From: Pirellulales bacterium
GTDB taxonomy: Bacteria; Planctomycetota; Planctomycetia; Pirellulales; JACPPG01
Direction: 5' to 3'
Assembly (NCBI GenBank): GCA_036499395.1
Contig: DASYDW010000121.1
Span: 62,001-126,000, forward strand
Length of the DNA stretch: 64,000 bases
How positions within the stretch are numbered: position 1 is the stretch's first letter; every line of letters starts with the position of its first letter. The notes below the pieces were generated by a model. The model was not told the DNA's origin, did no database searches, and worked only from the letters and a program-made list of their open reading frames with translations. Position numbers and translations under genes: made by a program. This document shows positions 26,704-36,071 of the stretch, piece after piece.

Positions 26704-28560
26704 TCATTTCAGCGCAGGTGCTCCCGCGCTTTCGAATTCGAAATCATTCACAATTTCGCCGGATGCCAGCGTCACTGCACTCGTCAACTTTCCGGCATTT
26801 TGCCTCCCAAGCGGCGCCATTTGCACGACCTGAATCAATTGCTCGCCCGGCCGGATAAACATGATCTCGAATTTTCCGTTCGCCCCTGTTTTCACCGACG
26901 GCTCGTAGTAGCGGTTCTCTCGGGCGTCCTTAGGCGTCGCCCGCACTTCGCAGAAGGCAACCGGTTTGCCGTCGGCGTCCGTCACTTGCCCCCGCACGGT
27001 GGCGCCGCGCGTCAACTTGATCTCGACGTCGTCGATCTCCTGACCTGGCACGGTCGAAATCGGTGGTAACACGCCGTTGGCCCATTTGCGCCACTCGTTG
27101 TACTTGCCATCGTGCGCGACCAGGTTGTACTGGGCGTCGTTGCTGGCTGGCAGCAACATCTCAAACGTCCCGTCCATTTTCGTCGGCACGCTGTATCGCG
27201 TATCCCCCGTCAGCGAGTTGCCGGTCCCCGTCAGGGCCGGTGCCACCGTCGCTTCGCCCACCGGATTACCGTCCGGATCGACGACGCGCCCCCGAATGCG
27301 AACGCCACGCTCGACGAAAATCTTCGCCGTCGGCATGCCCGGGCGCAGATCAAAATCAAGGCGATCGAAATTGCGTTGCCATTTCAGTTGCTCGTTATTG
27401 ATCGTGCGGTGGTTCCAATCGCTAATACATTCCTCGCACCACCACCGACCATAACTCGCAGCGCTGACTTCGAATTGAAATTCACCGGGCAGCATCGCCG
27501 GAATAATCAGCAGCCCATCGTCGTTGGAACGCCCCTCGATATCCCTCTGCTGCCAGTTGCTCAGCCGAACTCCCGAGACCGGCTCACCTGACGCGGCGTC
27601 GACGACCACGGCGCGAAAGGCGATTCCCGCCGTGAGATCGAGATCGAGTTCATTCGTACCCCGATTCACCACCTGCGATGTGAGCCTTAGGACGCCTTGG
27701 TTTTCGGACTTCACGCGCAATTCATAGATGTCCGGCTGCAAGTAGAGCGTGAATTTCCCATCGTCGTCCGACTTGGTTTCGGTCCAGATCGCATCAATGA
27801 GCACACCGTCGGCCATCTTCGGCCGTTGATTGACGCGGATCGATACGCCCCCGGCCGGCTTGCCGTCAGGATCGCGCACTGTGCCCGTGATGCAAGTCGC
27901 ATTGCCGAGCGCTACGACCCAACCCGATGCGCCGGTCGGCTGATGAATGAACGTTTCCGCCGAATAGCCGGGCTTCTTGAACCGCACTTCGACCTTGGCG
28001 CCACGTCCCAGCATCGGGATACGAAAGATGCCATCTTTATTGGTCTTTTTTCGATAAGTCGGCTGCCAGTCCGAAACGTGTACCTCGACGTCTTCGAGCG
28101 GCTTACCTTCTTGGTCGACCACTAGACCGGCCAACTCTCCCACGCCAACGTCCGCCGGCCCCTTGACCTTCGCATCCTTGAACGTGGGAACATAAATATC
28201 CTGAGGCCCGAGAAAGTCGGGAGTTACCTCGGCGTTGATTTCGTAATAGTTCCCTTCGGCAGTCACTACAGCCAGAGACGTCAAGCCGGGCGCGTCGAAT
28301 TGCGGCCCTGGAACCGCCGGCAACTTGAAGTCCCCCTTGGCATCGGCCGTGACAGCCTCGGCACCGGCGAGCGGGTGGCGCTTCGCGTCGAGCCGAGAAA
28401 CGCGCGCCCCAGGCAATGGCTCACCGCGCACGTCAACCAGCCGGCCTACGAAATTGTCTAGCCGCAATGTCAGAAATGACTGAGTCGGCTGCCCATTTGC
28501 CACAGGTGGGCCGATAAGCGTCGCAACGATAAGTAAAGCGAACTTGCGCACGGTGAACAC
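26704..28560 (-). CDS. Secreted protein with carboxypeptidase-regulatory-like repeats (copy 2)
   Basis: The 618-residue protein has the same plan as its downstream neighbour: signal peptide (LLIVATLIGPPVANGQ), then a chain of regulatory-like beta domains. The stretch from GVRIRGRVVDPDGNPV through PGEQLIQ is nearly colinear with copy 1 (shared blocks TGNSLTGDTR, DGTFEMLLPASN, YNLVAHDGKY and WANGVLPPI). The N-terminal halves differ more. The start is a GTG at 28560 with GCGAGG upstream. Function is unknown. A local duplication with diverging N-terminal parts is the simplest reading. Confidence 0.82.
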   Translation of the reverse strand: MFTVRKFALLIVATLIGPPVANGQPTQSFLTLRLDNFVGRLVDVRGEPLPGARVSRLDAKRHPLAGAEAVTADAKGDFKLPAVPGPQFDAPGLTSLAVVTAEGNYYEINAEVTPDFLGPQDIYVPTFKDAKVKGPADVGVGELAGLVVDQEGKPLEDVEVHVSDWQPTYRKKTNKDGIFRIPMLGRGAKVEVRFKKPGYSAETFIHQPTGASGWVVALGNATCITGTVRDPDGKPAGGVSIRVNQRPKMADGVLIDAIWTETKSDDDGKFTLYLQPDIYELRVKSENQGVLRLTSQVVNRGTNELDLDLTAGIAFRAVVVDAASGEPVSGVRLSNWQQRDIEGRSNDDGLLIIPAMLPGEFQFEVSAASYGRWWCEECISDWNHRTINNEQLKWQRNFDRLDFDLRPGMPTAKIFVERGVRIRGRVVDPDGNPVGEATVAPALTGTGNSLTGDTRYSVPTKMDGTFEMLLPASNDAQYNLVAHDGKYNEWRKWANGVLPPISTVPGQEIDDVEIKLTRGATVRGQVTDADGKPVAFCEVRATPKDARENRYYEPSVKTGANGKFEIMFIRPGEQLIQVVQMAPLGRQNAGKLTSAVTLASGEIVNDFEFESAGAPALK

Positions 28561-28708
28561 CTCGCGCCGGTGAACGATGTTTACAAACCGAAGATCGGAT
28601 TATAAACGGCGCAAACGAACATCGCACTTACAAAAACTTCTCCGCCAAGTGCTGGCGCAATGATAATGCAGCCATTTTACGCGACGGTATTTCACCGTAG
28701 CGCAAACC

Positions 28709-29983
28709 TTACTTCGGCAACTGCTTATCCGCGAAGTCGAGCCACTGCTTCCATTCCACCTGGCTCATGTCGTGCTTACCAGGCCGAATGAAGTAGCCCA
28801 GGTGCGTATTGACTAGCTCATTCTCCGGAGGCAGCGTCCCGGCGCCGCACCCTTCGGCCCCCAACAGTTTGAAGACCGGCTCGGCCGCTTTGAGCATCTC
28901 GAACTGGCCGCTGGGATTCGCCCACTGGTCCCCCGTGGCGTTGGTCAACAACACCGGGCGTGGCGCAACCAACGCAATCAAGCAATGCTGATCAAACGGC
29001 AGCTTGCTCGTCGCGCGGCTGAATTTTTTGAACGTGGCATTGAACCAATGCGGAAACGCGGTGTTGATCCGCTCGACCGACTCGCCGACCGTCCCCCGGC
29101 TGGGCGAGGTGCCGCCGCAACCTGCCTGTGAAGGAATTACGAGCGCAAAACGCTCATCGAGCGCGCCAGCCAATAATGCCGTCTTGCCGTTGCGCGAGTG
29201 ACCAAACACCGCGATTCGCTTGCCATCGATATCCGGATCCGAGACCAGATAATCGACCGTGCGGCTCAGTCCCCAGGCCCAGGCCGCGATCGTTCCCCAT
29301 TCATGATCGCCTGGAGCGGATTGCCCGGACTGGAAATACAGCGCCGGCACACCATCATCCCAGGTCGGTTTATCGAGCTTCACATCGCCGTGATAAAACG
29401 TCGCGACGGCATAGCCGCGATCGATGGCCTGATCCAGCCCCCAGTGCGGCGCTTCAAGCCCGCGTCCCGCCTCGGTGGCGCGATTATTCTCCATGCCCGG
29501 CCCGTTCGGCATCCACAACGTCGGCAAGCGAATTGCCGGATGTGCGATCACCATGTGGTTGCCGCGGAAGTTCAAGCCCAACAGCACCGGCGCCGGCTTT
29601 TTTTGCACGGCAGGCACGAACAGCAGCAGATGGATCTGCCCGTCGCTTTCGTGCCCAGCCGGTCCGAACGTAATCGTCACCTGCTTCATGCGTGCCTTGC
29701 CACCCAGCACTTCATGCTCGCTATCGACGTGGGCGGTAAACTTCGGCGCTGCGGGAGCGGCGCCGTACATGTACCACTCGAAGAGTTTGATCAACTCAGG
29801 CCGCCGCTTCTCGCGCCACTCTCCGGCGGTACGAACGGGCGTGCCATCAAGCATCACCAACGGATCAGGTAAGTCAGCACGATCCGATAGTTGATCCACG
29901 TCAGGAAAGTCCGCGCGCACGATTGCAGGAGTCAACATGGTCATGATCAGCGACAAAAACAGAATGGTGCGAATCGCGAGCAT
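28709..29983 (-). CDS. CE15-like glucuronoyl esterase (alpha/beta hydrolase)
   Basis: The 424-residue secreted hydrolase starts with a signal peptide (ILFLSLIMTMLTPAIVRA). The nucleophile motif is GHSRNGK with Ser 263, followed by AGALDERFALVIPSQAGCGG. This matches the GxSRxGK signature of carbohydrate esterase family 15, which cleaves ester bonds between lignin alcohols and glucuronic acid in xylan. A late His in PGKHDMSQVEW is the likely third catalytic residue. A polysaccharide role fits planctomycete biology, but no glycoside hydrolase is adjacent, so the natural substrate is unknown. Confidence 0.75.
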   Translation of the reverse strand: MLAIRTILFLSLIMTMLTPAIVRADFPDVDQLSDRADLPDPLVMLDGTPVRTAGEWREKRRPELIKLFEWYMYGAAPAAPKFTAHVDSEHEVLGGKARMKQVTITFGPAGHESDGQIHLLLFVPAVQKKPAPVLLGLNFRGNHMVIAHPAIRLPTLWMPNGPGMENNRATEAGRGLEAPHWGLDQAIDRGYAVATFYHGDVKLDKPTWDDGVPALYFQSGQSAPGDHEWGTIAAWAWGLSRTVDYLVSDPDIDGKRIAVFGHSRNGKTALLAGALDERFALVIPSQAGCGGTSPSRGTVGESVERINTAFPHWFNATFKKFSRATSKLPFDQHCLIALVAPRPVLLTNATGDQWANPSGQFEMLKAAEPVFKLLGAEGCGAGTLPPENELVNTHLGYFIRPGKHDMSQVEWKQWLDFADKQLPK

Positions 29984-30028
29984 ACGTTGATAGAGTCCGG
30001 ATGGTTTCTGCTAAGTAATAATAAGCTT

Positions 30029-31498
30029 TCAAGCAAGAATCTGCCTGACAACGCTGCCATGCACGTCGGTCAATCGGAACGCACGTCCTTGCAGTTGAAA
30101 CGTCAGCCTTGTGTGGTCGACACCTAGGCAGTGTAAGAGCGTGGCGTGCAAATCATGAACGTGTACCGGGTCACGCGTAATGTTGTAGCAATAGTCGTCG
30201 GTCGCTCCCAGCGTCATGCCTGGACGAATGCCGCCTCCGGCCATCCAGATCGTAAAGCAACGTGGATGATGGTCACGACCGTAGTCTTTTGCCGTCAACG
30301 TCCCCTGGCAATAAACCGTGCGGCCGAATTCGCCTCCCCACACGACAAGCGTATCGTCGAGCAAACCGCGCTGCTTCAGATCCGCGACGAGCGCGGCTGA
30401 GGCCTGATCGGTGTCGCGGCATTGACCCGCAATTTGCGTCGGCAACTTCGTGTGCTGATCCCAACCACGATGAAAAAGCTGCACGAAGCGCACACCCCGT
30501 TCGACCAGCCGGCGCGCAAGCAGACAATTCGCCGCGAACGTGCCGGGCGTTTTCGCGTCGGGGCCATACATGTCGAGTACATGCTGCGGTTCGTCGGCTG
30601 CCGCGGTAAGCTCCGGCACCGCCGACTGCATGCGAAACGCCAATTCGTACTGCGCGATGCGCGTATTGATTTCAGGGTCGCCCGTCTCGGCTAGCCGCGA
30701 ACGATTCAGCGTTGCCAGGTCATCCAGGAACCGTCGCCGCGCCGGCGCGTCGAGTCCGGCCGGATTCGACAGGTACAACACCGGATCCGCGCCCGAGCGA
30801 AACTTCACTCCTTGATAACGGGTTGGCAGAAAGCCGCTTCCCCACAAACGATCATAGAGCGGTTGATCCGCCGGATTGCCGCTTCCCTGCGAGATCATCG
30901 CGACGAAGGCGGGCAGATCCTGGTTCTCGCTCCCCAACCCATAAGCCACCCACGAACCGATGCTGGGACGTCCGGCCAATTGTGCGCCGGTTTGGAAAAA
31001 CGTGATCGCCGGATCGTGATTGATCGCCTCGGTGTACATCGACTTGATAAAGCACAGCTCGTCCGCGACTCGGGCCGTGTGCGGCATCAGCTCGCTCACC
31101 AACGCCCCGCTCTGCCCATGCTGCGCAAATCGGAAGGCGCTGCTGGCCACGGGAAAGCTGTGTTGCCCGCTGGTCATGCCAGTCAGGCGCTGCCCTTGCC
31201 GAATCGATTCTGGCAGCTCGGTGCCGCGTAGACCGTCGAGCGCCGGTTTGTAATCGAACAGGTCCATTTGCGACGGCGCGCCGGACTGAAACAAGTAGAT
31301 CACGCGCTTGGCTCGCGGCGGAAAATGCGGCAAGCCCGGCAGCCCTCCCGCGCGATTTTCGGCCTGCGCCTTCGATTCGGCCGCCGCTCGCTCGGACTTC
31401 AACAGCCATGCCAGCGCGATTGAACCCAAACCGCCACCGGCGCGGCCCAAGAAGCCGCGACGCGTCAGGGCCAGTTGTTGCGCAGCGAGCGGGTCCAC
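30029..31498 (-). CDS. DUF1501 protein with Tat signal
   Basis: The 489-residue protein begins with a twin-arginine signal (LTRRGFLGRAGGGLGSIALAW). The DUF1501 core follows (KRVIYLFQSGAPSQMDLFDYKP, then VWGGEFGRT and GRDHHPRCFTIWMAGGG). The family is related to the alkaline-phosphatase/sulfatase fold but has no proven reaction. It follows the DUF1549/DUF1553 gene after 3 bases, the classic planctomycete pair, so the two products probably act together outside the cytoplasm. Confidence 0.94.
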   Translation of the reverse strand: MDPLAAQQLALTRRGFLGRAGGGLGSIALAWLLKSERAAAESKAQAENRAGGLPGLPHFPPRAKRVIYLFQSGAPSQMDLFDYKPALDGLRGTELPESIRQGQRLTGMTSGQHSFPVASSAFRFAQHGQSGALVSELMPHTARVADELCFIKSMYTEAINHDPAITFFQTGAQLAGRPSIGSWVAYGLGSENQDLPAFVAMISQGSGNPADQPLYDRLWGSGFLPTRYQGVKFRSGADPVLYLSNPAGLDAPARRRFLDDLATLNRSRLAETGDPEINTRIAQYELAFRMQSAVPELTAAADEPQHVLDMYGPDAKTPGTFAANCLLARRLVERGVRFVQLFHRGWDQHTKLPTQIAGQCRDTDQASAALVADLKQRGLLDDTLVVWGGEFGRTVYCQGTLTAKDYGRDHHPRCFTIWMAGGGIRPGMTLGATDDYCYNITRDPVHVHDLHATLLHCLGVDHTRLTFQLQGRAFRLTDVHGSVVRQILA

Positions 31499-31501
31499 TG
31501 C

Positions 31502-34500
31502 TCACTCCTTCGTGATTGCTTCGTCGAGATTTAAAATCAAACTTACCACGGCCGTATAAGCGGCCAACTCGGTCGTCTCGTCGGACGTTTTTCGCGCAGC
31601 TTCTCCTGTCTTCACTAGCGCCTCGGCTTCGTCCGGATGCTGCTGAAAGTGCGCCAACTGCCGACTCCAATTTCGCAACAGCGTTTCCAGCTCGGCAGCG
31701 GTTGGAGGTCGAGCCAGTACCAGTCGGAATGCGCGCGTGATTCGCTCGCCGGGCTCTGGCGCCGCTTCGATAATGACACGCTCTGCCAAAACCCGCGCCG
31801 CTTCGACGAACGTCACATCGTTCATCAACACAAGCGCCTGCAGCGGTGTGTTGGTGCGCGTGTTGCGCACCGCGCACGCTTCTCGCGGTGAGGAATCGAA
31901 CGTAACCATCGTTGGCGGTGCGACCGTCCGCTTGACGAACGTATAAATGCTGCGTCGATACAAATCGGCGCCGTGATCCTGCTCGTACTCGACATTGCCT
32001 GTCAGTTCGAGCCACAGACGCGGTGGCTGATATGGCTTGACCGACGGTCCACCGATGCGCTCAACCAGTAGCCCGCTGGCCGCTAGCGCCGCGTCGCGAA
32101 TCGCCTCGGCGGACAACCGTTGCCGCGGGCCGCGCCCCAGCAGTCGATTCTCCGGATCGCGCCGCATCTGCTCCGCAGTCACGTTTGACGATTGGCGATA
32201 CGTCGCCGAGGTGACGATCGTTCGCTGCAGACGTTTGACGTCCCAGCCGTTGCGCAGAAATTCGGTCGCCAGCCAGTCGAGCAATTCTGGATGGCTAGGC
32301 AATTCTCCCTGCGCACCAAAATCGTCGACGCTCCTCACCAGGCCGGTCCCGAAAAACAATTGCCAATAATGATTGACTGTCACCCGCGCCGTAAGCGGAT
32401 TCGCCGGATCGACGAGCCAACGGGCCAGGCCGAGACGGTTTTCGATTCTGCTCTCCGCCGCCGCTGGCAAGAATGCGGGTATCCCCGGCAGTACCTTCTC
32501 GCCCGGCTGGTCGTAGCGCCCACGCCGTAGCAAGAAAGTATCGCGCCGCGGCTGTACGTCCTCCATGACCATTGTGGTCGGAATGCTATCGACGAACTTT
32601 TCATGCTCGCGCCGCAGCGAAGATAGTTGATCGAATGCTGCGCGCAGGCCCACTGCGGCATGCTGCGCGACATAGTAGGCCTGCAGTTTGCGAACTTGCC
32701 GCGCTATGCGCTTGTCTGCAGGCGTGGCGAGAATTTTGGCCGGACTGTCCGGCGTGGCGATCAGTTCGATTTGCTCAGCCGGAAGCAAAGCGCGATACAC
32801 GCGCACGTCGTCGATTGCCCCCCGCAATCGGCCCGCAGGCCCACCTCCGCCCAGGCGAAATGGCTCTTTCGAACCAAACGTTTGATAGAGCAAGTCGGTA
32901 ATCGTCCGCAGCTCTTGGACCGCGCCATCGATGTAGATCTTTACGCCCGACGCCAGTCGCGTGGCGTCGTAAGTAACCGCAACGTGCGTCCAACGATCCG
33001 GCGCAAGCGTTGCCGTCGTTTCCACGCGCAGCGAGTCGTCCAGCCAGCGCTGCACGAGATTCAACTGCACGCGTCCCTCGACAAGCTGCAGGTTGTACCC
33101 CGCGCCATCCGGTTCGTCCTTGATTCGCGACCAAATCACACCGTCCGACGCACCGTCACGATAGACCCAGCAGGCAATCGTAAATTTGTCCAGATAGCCG
33201 AAGTCGACCACATTGCCGGCATCGATGTAATTGTGACCTGATAGCGCCACGGCCGACCCAATGGCGCCGGCGCGAAACGTCAGGTCGCCATCAATGCTCC
33301 GCAGCAGGTACTGCTGATCGGTTTTTACCGCAGGCTTCACCGCGTCACCACTCTCGGCCGAGCTCTGCGCTACAGCCGTACCAACGTTATTGGGCTCGCA
33401 CGTCAAATGCACCGTTAGATCATCAGTCACCGACCAGTCGCTCTCGCCCAGAACCGGTTGCGAGGATTCCCAAGCCTCGAGCGCGGCAACCAACTGCGGC
33501 CGCAGGTTCTCGACGCGTTGCGTGGCAGCCGTTAGTTCCCCTTCAAGTGTCGTGAGTCGTTCCTGCTGTTCGACGGTTGGCGTCTTTAAGAACGGCGGCG
33601 AGTTACCCACCTTCACCGCGCGACCACGCTCGGGAACCTGATTAAAAAGCGCGAACAGTTGATAGAACTCGCGTTGCGTCACCGGATCGTATTTATGATC
33701 GTGGCAGCGAGCACATCCGATGGTAAGTCCCAGCCAGACGGTGCCCGTGGTTTCAACCCGATCGACGGCATATTCGACGGCATATTCCTCGGCGATGATT
33801 CCCCCTTCGCCGTTGCCGCGATGATTACGATTGAACCCGGTGGCAATCCGCTGCTCGAGCGTCGGATTCGGCAGCAAGTCGCCGGCCAATTGCTCGATCG
33901 TGAATTGATCGAACGGTATGTTGCGGTTCAGCGCTCCGATCAGCCAGTCGCGCCACCGCCACATTGTCCGTTCGCCGTCCGTCTGATAGCCGTTAGTGTC
34001 GGCAAAGCGCGCGGCGTCCAGCCACGGCGCCGCCATCCGCTCGCCATAGCGGGGCGAGTTCAGCAATCGATCGACGACCGTTTCGTAAGCTGTCGGCGAC
34101 TCATCTGCCAAAAACGCGTCGACTTCGGCCGGCGTCGGCGGCAAACCAGTCAGGTCAAGCGTCACACGTCGCAGCAGCGTGATCTTGTCCGCTTCAGTCG
34201 CTGGCGAAAGCTGCGCACTTTCGAGATGCGCGAGCACAAACGCATCGATCTCATTCCTTGGCCACGCCGCATTCTTCACCGCCGGAATCGGCGGACGCAC
34301 GGGCGCCAGAAACGACCAATGCGGCTGCCATTGCGCACCGCCGTCGATCCAGCGGCGAAGAGTCTCGACTTGTTGAGCCGTCAAAGCTTCGCCGGCGTTC
34401 GGCGGAGGCATGCGCTGATCGGAATCGGCCGCGGTGACGCGCCGCATGACTTCACTGGCCGCGGCGTCGCCGGGCACAATCGCCGACTTCTGTCCGCGAT

Positions 34501-34798
34501 CTCCTTTCGCACCATCTTCGCGATCCAGCCGCAGGTCTGCCTTGCGCTGGGCACTGTCAGGTCCATGACAGCGCCAGCAGGCAGCGGCCAGCATAGGGCG
34601 GACGTCACGATTGAATTCGACGTCCCCGGCCGAGACTTTGCGCGGCACATCCCCGGCCCGTGCGCAACTCGTAGGCGAGCTAGGCAATGCGACTGCAGCT
34701 AGCCACACAAGCAGGCCAAGCCGACCTACCGCACGAGCTGACTCCTGCCCTGTGAGCAGTCGCACGACAAAGGTGTTCTGAGTGAGTTCGGCTCGCAC
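31502..34798 (-). CDS. Cytochrome-like DUF1549/LamG/DUF1553 protein
   Basis: The 1098-residue secreted protein has four parts. A planctomycete cytochrome-c-like motif, CWRCH (74-78), lies after a signal sequence. DUF1549 follows (LRRVTLDLTGLPPTPAEVDAFL to CARCHDHKYDPVTQREFY, which adds a second CxxCH). A LamG/concanavalin-like domain lies in the middle (FTIACWVYRDG, GAIDDVRVYRALLPAEQI). DUF1553 is at the C terminus (RLGLARWLVDPANPLTARVTVNHYW to SPREACAVRNTRTNTPLQAL). The start appears to be a GTG at 34798. It is coupled to the DUF1501 gene. The biochemical role of this pair is not established. Confidence 0.93.
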   Translation of the reverse strand: MRAELTQNTFVVRLLTGQESARAVGRLGLLVWLAAVALPSSPTSCARAGDVPRKVSAGDVEFNRDVRPMLAAACWRCHGPDSAQRKADLRLDREDGAKGDRGQKSAIVPGDAAASEVMRRVTAADSDQRMPPPNAGEALTAQQVETLRRWIDGGAQWQPHWSFLAPVRPPIPAVKNAAWPRNEIDAFVLAHLESAQLSPATEADKITLLRRVTLDLTGLPPTPAEVDAFLADESPTAYETVVDRLLNSPRYGERMAAPWLDAARFADTNGYQTDGERTMWRWRDWLIGALNRNIPFDQFTIEQLAGDLLPNPTLEQRIATGFNRNHRGNGEGGIIAEEYAVEYAVDRVETTGTVWLGLTIGCARCHDHKYDPVTQREFYQLFALFNQVPERGRAVKVGNSPPFLKTPTVEQQERLTTLEGELTAATQRVENLRPQLVAALEAWESSQPVLGESDWSVTDDLTVHLTCEPNNVGTAVAQSSAESGDAVKPAVKTDQQYLLRSIDGDLTFRAGAIGSAVALSGHNYIDAGNVVDFGYLDKFTIACWVYRDGASDGVIWSRIKDEPDGAGYNLQLVEGRVQLNLVQRWLDDSLRVETTATLAPDRWTHVAVTYDATRLASGVKIYIDGAVQELRTITDLLYQTFGSKEPFRLGGGGPAGRLRGAIDDVRVYRALLPAEQIELIATPDSPAKILATPADKRIARQVRKLQAYYVAQHAAVGLRAAFDQLSSLRREHEKFVDSIPTTMVMEDVQPRRDTFLLRRGRYDQPGEKVLPGIPAFLPAAAESRIENRLGLARWLVDPANPLTARVTVNHYWQLFFGTGLVRSVDDFGAQGELPSHPELLDWLATEFLRNGWDVKRLQRTIVTSATYRQSSNVTAEQMRRDPENRLLGRGPRQRLSAEAIRDAALAASGLLVERIGGPSVKPYQPPRLWLELTGNVEYEQDHGADLYRRSIYTFVKRTVAPPTMVTFDSSPREACAVRNTRTNTPLQALVLMNDVTFVEAARVLAERVIIEAAPEPGERITRAFRLVLARPPTAAELETLLRNWSRQLAHFQQHPDEAEALVKTGEAARKTSDETTELAAYTAVVSLILNLDEAITKE

Positions 34799-35057
34799 GA
34801 TTCAATGCCCTGGACGAAACAGGTTGAAACTTTGCCGCCGCTGCACTGGTAAGAATGTCTATCAAGACCAATTAGAATCGTAACCAGCCGCCGCAGCGTC
34901 GGACAGCGGCGCGCGAGCTCGCAAAATGCGAGATTTGCCGTCGGCTGTCTGTATTGCTCGAAGCGGACCGCTGAAAGCCGTGCTGGCGGTCGTTGTGCGA
35001 CTACTAGAATGTACGGTGTCCTCGCGGCGCTGGTCGTCCCAATTTCGGAGTTTGTCG

Positions 35058-36062
35058 ATGCGCTCTCGCCTTAACTCTTCCGCCATGTTAGCGGTCGCAA
35101 TTCTCCTGACTTCCACTGGCAGTTTCTTCGCGGGCGCAAATCGCGCCACGGCCGGAGAAGCCTCGGCCGAGCTCATCGCACCGCTTGTGGATCGGCAAAC
35201 GCTGGTCGTCGGGCATATCGACCTGCGGGCCTTTGACGCGATGGAAACCGTTGACTGGGCGGCCGAGTTGTTCGAACTCCCCGACGCGTCGCGCGATCAC
35301 ATGCAAGCCGACGTGGCGCCGATCAAGTTGCTGACGCAGGCGCTTCCGGACGATGCGACCGTCGACGTCTATATCTTCAGCAGCCTGCTGGACTTTGGGC
35401 GGCTCCCCTTCTTTCTCGCTCTGCCGCTGAAAGGACATACGCCCGCGGCGGCCATCTCCTCAGAAGTCAGGCGCGACTTGGAAAAAGACTTCGGCCGTAC
35501 GTTGCAAACCGAAACCGTCGGCGACGTGCTGATCACGGGCAGCCCGGAAACGATCGAACGCCTGAAAAAGGCCCCGCCCGTTGATCGTCCCGAGATCGCC
35601 GCGGCGTTTGCAGCCGTGGGTCCCGGCGCGGTGCAACTTGCGTTTGTCCCTTCGGCCGAGTTGCGCAAGCTGGCCGAAACGCTCGTTCCAAAACTACCGC
35701 AATCCATCGGGGGCGGCCCGACCAAAACATTCACCCAAGGAGTCACCTGGGTCGCGACCACCATCGACCTGCCGCCGGAAGAAGTCGCAATCCGCATCAT
35801 CATTCAATCGACCGACGCCGAAGCGGCAACGGCACTCGCGAGCGAGATCGAAAAACTCTTCCAGACCGTGGGCCAGTTGCCGCAGGTACGGGAAGCCGTT
35901 CCCGAGTTTGACGAGCATGCGAAGAAACTGCTGCCGATCGCCAGCGGCGACCAATTGAAACTCGAGCTCACCGAAGCTAACGGCGGTATCGCGGCATTAA
36001 CAACCATCGCCGGCCCGCTGTCACAGACGCTTCGCACGGCAACCAGCGCGAAGCAGCCGTAG
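35058..36062 (+). CDS. Secreted protein of unknown function
   Basis: I do not recognise a family. ATG 35058 follows GGAG at 35047-35050 and gives 334 residues with a signal peptide (MLAVAILLTSTGSFFAGANRA). The mature part is an alpha/beta mix with VDRQTLVVGHIDLRAFD near its start. It has no Cys, no metal motif and no membrane helix. An upstream extension to 34926 is open but has no good start. It converges on the next gene with 9 bases between the stops. Confidence 0.7.
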   Translation: MRSRLNSSAMLAVAILLTSTGSFFAGANRATAGEASAELIAPLVDRQTLVVGHIDLRAFDAMETVDWAAELFELPDASRDHMQADVAPIKLLTQALPDDATVDVYIFSSLLDFGRLPFFLALPLKGHTPAAAISSEVRRDLEKDFGRTLQTETVGDVLITGSPETIERLKKAPPVDRPEIAAAFAAVGPGAVQLAFVPSAELRKLAETLVPKLPQSIGGGPTKTFTQGVTWVATTIDLPPEEVAIRIIIQSTDAEAATALASEIEKLFQTVGQLPQVREAVPEFDEHAKKLLPIASGDQLKLELTEANGGIAALTTIAGPLSQTLRTATSAKQP

Positions 36063-36071
36063 AAGATCGGC

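Noticed and set aside
30852..32015. 387-residue minus-strand frame spanning the DUF1501/DUF1553 junction
   Set aside because: It is a shifted frame across two well-supported genes and has Arg/Ala-biased composition.
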